From the NCBI RefSeq assembly GCF_014287775.1, contig NZ_JACOOZ010000007.1:124001-188000 (forward strand): a stretch of 64,000 nt of DNA. The letters are read 5' to 3'. Under the pieces are notes generated by a model that saw only the letters and a list, made by a program, of their open reading frames with translations, did no database searches and was not told the DNA's origin. Numbering within the stretch: the stretch's first letter is position 1; each line of letters starts with the position of its first letter. Positions 16,938 through 25,800 of this stretch are shown one piece after another. This stretch comes from Eubacterium_G segne. Lineage in GTDB: Bacteria > Bacillota > Clostridia > Lachnospirales > Lachnospiraceae. The position numbers and the translations under genes were made by a program.

Positions 16938-17732
16938 TTATTTTTCCTTTACACTTTTTTCCAAAGCTTCAACTACAGGTTCTAATATGTACTCTATTAT
17001 TCTCCTTTGACCAATGTTTACATCTACAGTACATGTCATTCCATTCATAAGATTTATTTTTTTATTATCATATTTATTAATCTTTATTTCCGAGGCAAAG
17101 CAATAATCTTCCTGTGCATTCAGTTCTGCAACTCTATTAATTTGGATTACTTCCCCTTCTACCATTCCATAATCACCATAAGAGTATGCATCAAGCTTAA
17201 TATTTACTTTGTCCCCCAATTCAATATCTGCAATATCCTTGTTAGAAATATTAATCTTAACCTTATAATCGCTGTTATTAGGTATTACTTTTAATAATTC
17301 CTGATTCATTTGTACTGCAGAACCAACGGATAGATCCGACATATTCGTAACTATTCCTTCTTTTTCTGAATTGATTTCTATTACTTTTCCACTTTCGTCA
17401 ACTAAATCAAGTATTTTATCTCCCCTTTTTATTGTATCATCATCTTTTACATATACTTTATCAATTCTCCCAGTATAATAGCTAACAACAGATGTTAATC
17501 CTTTTGAAGAAGCTACAACACCTCTGCATTCATTCACAACGTCTACTTTACTAAAATATGACCAAATCAATACCGATATAATCATCAAAAAACTTGTCCA
17601 TATAACGACCATTGCACCCTTATTTGTCGGTTTTTCTATAATTTCAATCAATCCTGGCATAAAATCATACTCTAACTTTTTCCTATTCTTTTTTGACTGT
17701 TTTACTAAATACTCAAGTCTGTCATTATCCAT
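16938..17732 (-). CDS. Short HlyD-type membrane fusion/adaptor protein of a type I secretion system
   Basis: A 264-residue protein with a cytoplasmic N-terminus, one transmembrane helix (about residues 39-60) and an extracytoplasmic part with two lipoyl-like half motifs (GRIDKVYVKDDDTIKRGDKI and a second ending VGSAVQMNQELLKVIP) plus a beta-barrel. The halves are joined by only a few residues, whereas Gram-negative HlyD proteins of about 400-480 residues carry a long alpha-helical hairpin here that reaches TolC. This suits a cell with one membrane. Start ATG 17732, eight bases inside the exporter gene's 3' end, with GAGG upstream; a GTG at 17741 overlaps the SD. It is the last gene of the secretion operon. 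Confidence 0.85.
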   Translation of the reverse strand: MDNDRLEYLVKQSKKNRKKLEYDFMPGLIEIIEKPTNKGAMVVIWTSFLMIISVLIWSYFSKVDVVNECRGVVASSKGLTSVVSYYTGRIDKVYVKDDDTIKRGDKILDLVDESGKVIEINSEKEGIVTNMSDLSVGSAVQMNQELLKVIPNNSDYKVKINISNKDIADIELGDKVNIKLDAYSYGDYGMVEGEVIQINRVAELNAQEDYCFASEIKINKYDNKKINLMNGMTCTVDVNIGQRRIIEYILEPVVEALEKSVKEK

Positions 17733-19839
17733 TAATATCACCTCGCAGTTGCATATTATATAATTTACAATATATACCTTTTTCCTCCATTAAATTTTCA
17801 TGCGTATCAAACTCAACCACCCTCCCTCTATCAATAGTCATAATTCTATCTGTGTTTTTCAAGGTAGATATTCTATGAGCAATGATGATTACTGTACGAC
17901 CTCTACATATGTCTTCTATATTATTCTGAATAATACTTTCCGATTCATAATCAAGTGCAGATGTAGCTTCATCAAATATCAGTATTCTAGGATTATTTAC
18001 TATAGCTCTAGCAATAGCTATTCGTTGCTTTTGACCTCCAGACAATCCAACGCCTTTCTCTCCAATTATAGTATCATATCCATTTTGCATCTCCGATATA
18101 AATTCATGAGCACCGGCAATTTTACTTGCCTTTATTATTTGTTCCATTGAAGCTTCAGGACAATGAATTGATATATTGTATGCAATAGAGCCTGTAAACA
18201 CAAAATTTTCCTGTAAAACAATTCCAATCTGTCCTCGTAACCACGCTGTGTCTACCATTGAAATATCATACCCATCAATAAGTACTTTCCCTTTTTCAGG
18301 AATATACATTCTCTGAAGCAATTTAGATACGGTACTTTTTCCAGAACCGCTCTTGCCTACAATTCCTATAACCTCACCTTCATTAATTCGAAATGACATA
18401 TCATCAATAACTAACGGTGTATCAATTCTATATCTAAATCCTACATGGTCAAATACAATTTTCCCTTCAATATTGGGCATGGAAACTGTATTTTTAACAA
18501 AATTTTCCCGTTTAGCATTAAATATATCTCCAATTCGCTTTACTGAAAGAGACGCCTGTTGATACTCCTGCCATAACTGCACAAAACGTAGTATCGGCTC
18601 ACTTACTCTACTTGCCAGCATCCTAAAAGCAACTAACTGTCCAACTGTGAAATTACCATCCATTACTTCCAGTGCTCCTAAAAATAGTATTAATAAATCA
18701 AAATTTTTTTGTATAAATCTGCTTAAATTATTGGCAACATTGGCAATCATAGAAGTCTTATAACTTGCTTTTACATATTCAGCCTGCAAATTACCCCATT
18801 TTTCTTCCAGTTTTGGTTCTAAGGCAAAAGATTTTACAGTTTGAACAGCGGATACACTCTCTACTAAAAATGCCTGTGCATCAGCCCCACTATTGTATTT
18901 TTCATCCAGACTTTTCTTAAACATTGGTGTAATGACTAAAGAAAGTATTGCAAAAATAGGTAAAGAAAATAAAACAACCAATGATAATTTTGTACTATAA
19001 ATGAACAATACAACAATGTAAATAATTACGAAAAATAAATCTATTAGTGATGACAATGGCGTACCTGTTAAAAAACTTCTTATATTTTCCAATTCTCTCA
19101 CCCTGGCAATTGTATCACCTACTCTCCGACTCTCAAAATATTTTAAAGGGAGAGCAAACAAATGCTTAAATAATCTGTCACTTAGTACAACATCTATTCT
19201 ATTTGTTGTATGAGTAAACACATAATTTTTCGTTAAATTTAGTACAAGTTCAAATATATAACTTATTGCTAATCCCACGGTTAAAACATATAAAGTCGAC
19301 TTACTAAAATGAACAAGAACCTTGTCAACCACAATTTGCGTCATCATTGGTGATAACAATCCTAATAATTGTATAATTAATGCCGCTACAAGTACACTTA
19401 TAAGTTGCCCTTTAAATTTATATATTGTAGGCAAGAACCACTTGAAACCAAATTTAATTTTTCTATTTTCTTTTCCCTTTTTCGAAATTATTATTGCTAT
19501 ACCGCCCCAATTTTCATAAAACTCTTTTAGCTCAATTAATTTTGTTTCCTTAGTTTCAGTATTTGAAATCATAATATGATTCTTGTTCTTCGTTATGATA
19601 ACAAAATTATTATCCTTCATCTTAGCAATAATAGGAATATTTAATTTATCTATATTATTTAACTTTTTACTCTTAATTAGTTTGCATTTAAGATTTAAAT
19701 ATTTTCCCATACCAAGAATTTTTTCCTCATCAAAGTTCTTATTTGCTGTATTAGTCAAATGCTGAATTGTCTCATTATTCATCTTTATTCCCCAATACTG
19801 AACTATTGTTATAAAGCAAGTTAATCCACTGTTATTCAT
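17725..19839 (-). CDS. HlyB-type ABC exporter with degenerate C39-like domain
   Basis: A 704-residue protein. Residues 1-125 resemble the C39 peptidase fold, but the catalytic DCGxxC pattern reads NSGLTCF, so the nucleophilic Cys is Ser; such C39-like domains bind RTX substrates without cleaving them, as in HlyB. Six membrane helices span about 145-430. The nucleotide-binding domain has Walker A GKSGSGKST, signature LSGGQKQR, Walker B ILIFDEATSALD and H-loop IAHRIST, all intact. The start is ATG 19839 (SD GGAGG 5-9 bases upstream); the longer TTG start at 19851 overlaps the SD. It is translationally coupled to the adaptor gene and lies 51 bases after the RTX gene, separated by a hairpin. Confidence 0.92.
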   Translation of the reverse strand: MNNSGLTCFITIVQYWGIKMNNETIQHLTNTANKNFDEEKILGMGKYLNLKCKLIKSKKLNNIDKLNIPIIAKMKDNNFVIITKNKNHIMISNTETKETKLIELKEFYENWGGIAIIISKKGKENRKIKFGFKWFLPTIYKFKGQLISVLVAALIIQLLGLLSPMMTQIVVDKVLVHFSKSTLYVLTVGLAISYIFELVLNLTKNYVFTHTTNRIDVVLSDRLFKHLFALPLKYFESRRVGDTIARVRELENIRSFLTGTPLSSLIDLFFVIIYIVVLFIYSTKLSLVVLFSLPIFAILSLVITPMFKKSLDEKYNSGADAQAFLVESVSAVQTVKSFALEPKLEEKWGNLQAEYVKASYKTSMIANVANNLSRFIQKNFDLLILFLGALEVMDGNFTVGQLVAFRMLASRVSEPILRFVQLWQEYQQASLSVKRIGDIFNAKRENFVKNTVSMPNIEGKIVFDHVGFRYRIDTPLVIDDMSFRINEGEVIGIVGKSGSGKSTVSKLLQRMYIPEKGKVLIDGYDISMVDTAWLRGQIGIVLQENFVFTGSIAYNISIHCPEASMEQIIKASKIAGAHEFISEMQNGYDTIIGEKGVGLSGGQKQRIAIARAIVNNPRILIFDEATSALDYESESIIQNNIEDICRGRTVIIIAHRISTLKNTDRIMTIDRGRVVEFDTHENLMEEKGIYCKLYNMQLRGDING

Positions 19840-19856
19840 TTTTTCCTCCAAAACTA

Positions 19857-19880
19857 ACCCACAACAATAATGTTGTGGGT
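19857..19880 (-). promoter_or_regulatory. Intercistronic hairpin between the RTX gene and its exporter
   Basis: A perfect 9-bp stem ACCCACAAC/GTTGTGGGT with a six-base loop lies 10 bases after the RTX stop and before the exporter SD. It may attenuate read-through or protect the long RTX message, giving more substrate than transporter. The E. coli hly operon has a terminator at the same relative position. Confidence 0.55.
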
Positions 19881-19890
19881 CTTATAAAAC

Positions 19891-22800
19891 TTAAGCTTTT
19901 TTTATCCAAAAATTATCTGTGAAAATTTTTATATCATCGTTATTTGCACCATTCTTCAATTGTGCTATTCCAGCTTCATCAGACAATGTAGACCAATTAT
20001 CAACTAATAACTGCGCCATATTACTATTGAGAGAATTATAAATAACATCTCCCGCATCCGATATTTTGGATTCGTCAATCATCGCACCCTCCATTTTATA
20101 TCGATTATTTTTCTCGCCATATGGTTCAACTAATGATGAGAACGGTGCTATCTTATCTCTATCCTTAATAATATTTCGGAATTCATCTGCGTTCAAAACA
20201 GTTCCGTCTGCAAATTCTGCAGAAAACTGTCTGGCATATGAATTCTTGTTATAATTCTTACAGATAATAATTTTATTTGTATTAGCATTTTTTATAATAA
20301 GGTTATCCAATAAGCTTTCAAAAGTGACGTCATTTAAATTTATATTACTTTCAAATTTTAACGTATTATACCCCTTTTCATCAGCAATAACTGTTATTCC
20401 ATCTGATTTGTCTATTACATAAATGTCATTTCCGTTTCCACCTTCTACATAATTACTTCCGGCATTTGGATAAATTATATCATCACCATTCTCACCGTAT
20501 ATTTCATCATTTCCGGTTCCACCATAAATAGTGTCATTGTCATTTCCACCATATATTAAGTCATCTCCATTTCCTCCATTTATGTAATCATCTCCATTTC
20601 CTCCATAAATACAATCATTTCCTTCATCACCTTTGATTGTGTCATTACCATCTCTTCCATATAACAGATCATCTCCGGCTCCACCTGATAATGTATCATC
20701 TCCAGCTCCAGCATCTATCTTGTCATAACCATTACCTGCATATAACGTATCTGCAAGGCTACTTCCATAAATAACGTCATCACCCGATTTTGCATCAATA
20801 CTTCCTCCCGGAACAGCAACATATAGCGTTTCTGCTTCATTTGTTCCTTCAAGGTTTCTGGCTATTCCATTTTGATCCAAAATATCAATTACCTCATCAT
20901 TTGAAAATTTCAATTTGAATTTTCTATGTCTTTCCTGATAAACAAAATTACTTAAAACTACTCTTGTATTGCTATCCTTAATATTAATTATAAAATCTGC
21001 AGACGCTGACTCACATTGTAATTCATCCATAGAAATATCATCAATAAATTCAAGCGTATTAATACCATTAATATCCGAAATGTACACCGTATCATAATTT
21101 CTTCCTACTATGTATACATCATCTCCATCATTTCCATTCAATGTATCTGTTCCAGCTCCGGCGTCAAGAACATCATTTCCATTTCCCCCATTTATACAAT
21201 CATCTCCACTATCTCCAAATAGGTAATCATCTCCATCACCACCGTGTATGATATCATTTCCATCATCACCATGAACTATATCATTACCTGCATCTCCATA
21301 TAATTTATCATTATCATTTCCTCCGTATATTTCATCATCACCACCATTTCCACTAATACAATCTTCTCCTGAATCTCCATATAATACATCCATAAACGCC
21401 GAACCATTTACCCTATCATCGCCTCCATTACCATGTATCGTACTTCCATCAAAAATAGCTGTCATAGTATCTTTTTCTTCGGTTCCGAAAAGAGCCTTAA
21501 GATAACCTTCTTCCCCGTTTAAATTAATCTTTGTCCCATCATTAAGCATTAATGTATACATCCTATATGTCTCATCGTAGCAATAGTTAGAAATAATCAC
21601 CTTAGAATTATTTTTGTTACACTTAATAACCAAATCATTTAATACACGTTCAAATATCAGATCATTTATTGATATTTTATCCAAATATTTTATAAAGTTA
21701 CTGCCTTTATTATCTGAAATTGTTGTAATTTGACTGCCCATTATTTCATATATATCATCTCCGGATGCACCATTAAGTCTGTTTGTTCCTGAGGCTCCAT
21801 TTAGAATGTCATTTCCTTCTTCTCCAAATAATATATCATCTCCTGAACCACCATAGAGTTTGTCATCCCCTGCACCTCCATAAAGCGTATCCTTTCCAAC
21901 ATTTCCGTATAATGTATCATCATCCGCCCCCCCGAATAATATGTCATTTCCCAGTTCTCCGTATAGTATATCATCTCCTGAATTTCCATCTAACGTGTCA
22001 TTTCCCAATCCTCCATAAAGTATATCGCTACCATTTGTTCCATACACCCTATCGTCTCCGTCTCCTGCATTTACTATTGAATTGTTAAAGATTGAATGCA
22101 TCACATCTGAATCATTTGTTCCCACCAAATTTCTAAGAATGCCATTCTCATCATTTAATGAAATTTTTTCACCATTGTCAAAAAACAATGTATAGTTTCT
22201 ATAGTCTTGAGAATTTACAAATCGTTCAATAGTTATAGTATTTTTTCCCTTTACATTAATTATCAAATCGGAATTTGTGGTTTCATATTGTAAATCCTCC
22301 TTTCTTACACTCTTAGGCAATTTTATTATATTTTCACCTGAATAATCCGTTATTTTATTAACACTATTCTCGTCTAAAATAATATATGTATCATCCCCCT
22401 TATCTCCAGACAAATTATTTTTACCACTATCAGCTGTCAATATATCATTTCCATATCCGCCTGAAATAGTGTCATTCCCACTTCCACTATATAAAATATC
22501 ATCGCCTGCTTCACCATACAACTTATCATTACCTGCTCCACCATACATAACATCATTATCTTCCCCACCGTATATAACGTCATTATCTGCTTCACCATAA
22601 ATTGTATCATTTCCATATCCACCTGAAATAATGTCATTTCCGTTTCCACCAAAGATACGGTCATCGCCTTTACCCGAATTAAGTTTATCATTACCTTCTC
22701 CTCCAAAAATAACATCTTCATTAACACTGCCAACTACTGTGTCATTTCCAAGGTTCCCCTTTACAACTGTGTTTTTGTTTTCAATAGTGATAATATCATC

Positions 22801-25800
22801 TTTGGTTGTACCATCCATAATCACTTCATCTCCATTAATAGTTGTTGTGACCCCATCTCCATTAATAGTTAAAACGTAACTCTCTAATGTTCCCATTAAT
22901 ATATCTTCCAAACGGATATTAACATCATTGTCAAATTTTAATACGTAATTAGCATTTTTTTCCGAACCAATACAGTCATTAATTCTCATATCTATATCCG
23001 TGCTTTTTGCACTTATATACAAATGGTTTTTATCTTTTGTAAAGGTTAAATCTTCCAGTGTTATTCCATCTACAAACTGTATTATATTTTCCCCAACACT
23101 GTCTGACACATATACTTTATTTGACGCTTTTCCAATTACATAAGTATCATCTCCAGCTTCTCCTTTCAATGAATTATTACCGCCCTGATCATATAGAACG
23201 TCATTACCGTTACCTCCATGCAATGTATCTGTTCCCAAACCACTATAAAGTATGTCGTCTCCATCATCTCCGTATAGTTGATCATCTCCAAGTCCACCGT
23301 ATATATTATCATTTCCATTCTTTCCATTTAGCGTGTCATTTCCACTGTCACCATATAGAACATCATTGTGATTATTACCTTTCAGAACGTCATCGCCCAT
23401 TCCACCATATAAAGTGCTTTCAACTTCAGCTGCATACAAGTAATCATCCTCATCAGATCCTCTTAAAACTCTTACAGGAGCATCTTTTTCGTTTAGATTA
23501 AGACTTGTTCCGTCAGCAAACTGTAATGTAAATTGCTCTAACATACACCCTTCTTTAGAGCTGATAATGTCATTTATTGTTATGGTTTCACCTGTTTCTT
23601 TGATTGTTATTATAAAATTTCTGTTGGTATCGCTAAACATCAAGTCTCCGACTGTTATTCCTTCAGAAAATTTCAAGACACTATTTCCTGCTGCATCATT
23701 GATGACCTTATCGCCATTTCCTTTTGTAATGATATATACATCATTTCCGGCTTCTCCATTTAATATATCATTACCGGTTTCTCCGTCTAATATATCATTT
23801 CCTTTTCCACCATTTAATGTGTCATCTCCTGAACCTCCATAAAGAATGTCTTCTCCATCATCCCCATTCAATTTATCATTTTGTGCACCGCCATAAAGAG
23901 TATCATTCTCAGTTCCTCCGGACAGGTAATCATTTCCATCGTTTCCATAAAGGATGTCTGAACCGGCGTTTCCTCTCAGTTCATCACTCCCTTCACCTCC
24001 ATAAAGGATGTCTTCGCCTTTATTTCCATATAAATAGTCATCTCCGGCATTACCATAGAGTTTTGTATCCATTTCACTTGCATAAATACTTTGACCCTTA
24101 TCACTACCCTCTAATCTTCTAATAGGACCATTTTCAGAATCCAGCTTAATCTCTGTTCCGTCAGCAAACTGTAACATAAATTGCTCTAACATACACCCTT
24201 CTTTAGAGCCGACAATGTCATTTATTGTTATGGTTTCACCTGTCTCTTTGATTGTTATTATAAAATTTCTGTTGGTATCGCTAAACATCAGGTCTCCGAC
24301 TGTTATTCCTTCAGAAAATTTTAAGACACTATTTCCTGCTGTATCATTGATGACCTTATTGCCATTTCCTCTTGTAATGATATATATATCATTTCCGGCT
24401 TCTCCATTTAATATATCATTACCGGTTCCTCCGTCTAATATGTCATTGCCTTTTCCACCATTTAATGTATCATCTCCTGAACCTCCATAAAGGATGTCAT
24501 CTCCATCATCTCCATTCAATTTATCATTTTGTGCACCGCCATAAAGAGTATCATTCTCAGTTCCTCCGGACAGGTAATCATTTCCATCGTTTCCATAAAG
24601 GATGTCTGAACCGGCGTTTCCTCTCAGTTCATCACTCCCTTCACCTCCATAAAGGATGTCTTCGCCTTTATTTCCATATAAATAGTCATCTCCGGCATTA
24701 CCATAGAGTTTTGTATCCATTTCACTTGCATAAATACTTTGTCCCTTATCACTACCCTCTAATCTTCTGATAGGGCCATTTTCAGAATCCAGCTTAATCT
24801 CTGTTCCGTCAGCAAACTGTAACATAAATTGCTCTAACATACACCCTTCTTTAGAGCCGATAATGTCATTTATTGTTGTGATTTCACCTGTTTCTTTGAT
24901 TGTTATTATAAAATTTCTGTTGGTATCGCTAAACATCAGGTCTCCGACTGTTATTCCTTCAGAAAATTTTAAGACACTATTTCCTGCTGTATCATTGATG
25001 ACCTTATTGCCATTTCCTCTTGTAATGATATATATATCATTTCCGGCTTCTCCATTTAATATATCATTACCGGTTCCTCCGTCTAATATGTCATTGCCTT
25101 TTCCACCATTTAATGTATCATCTCCTGAACCTCCATAAAGAAAGTCATCTCCATCATCTCCATATAATGTATCAATTCCTTCCCCTCCATATATAGTATC
25201 ATTTCCGGCATTACCACTTAATGTATCTCTACCACCTTCACCATAAAGTATATCGTCATCCTCATTTCCTCTAATATCGTCATTAGAATCCCCACCATAG
25301 ATTATATCATTGCCTTCATTTCCAATAAGTGTATCACTACCTTCTCCGCCATAAATCACGTCGTCTCCGGCATCCCCTCTTATATAATCCTTGCCATTCT
25401 CACCAAAGAGTTTATCGTTTCCCTGTGCTCCATAAATACTATCTCTTCCCTCTCCGCCATGAATGACGTCTGCCTCTTTTGATCCATTTATTATGTCATC
25501 GCCTGAACCTGCGTTTATTTCCTCTCCATTTGCAGAAACAGTAATTTTATCATCATATTCCGTTCCTTTTGTCCTATCCTTAACTAAATCTGTATCCATT
25601 GGGTTTATTTTTGAGCCATCTGAAAATTGGAAATTTATTTTTCTATAAGATGAGCCTGAAACAAAATTTTTAACTATAACTTTATCCTCACATTCTTCTA
25701 CACTAATTTCCAGATCTGTCCCGTTGATGGAACAATTAAGATTCGAAAAACCAATTTTCTCCCCAAAAAGAATTGTTTCCTGACCTTCCCAATCATCTTC

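Noticed and set aside
21783..25138. Plus-strand open frames of 90-150 codons inside the RTX gene, rich in His, Leu, Pro and Tyr
   Set aside because: They are antisense shadows of the Gly/Asp-rich nonapeptide repeats; the biased composition and the 648-bp spacing come from the RTX codons.
23506..25163. Regular repeats that could be read as a CRISPR array
   Set aside because: The period is 648 bp, entirely in-frame within the RTX gene, with no short repeat-spacer pattern.
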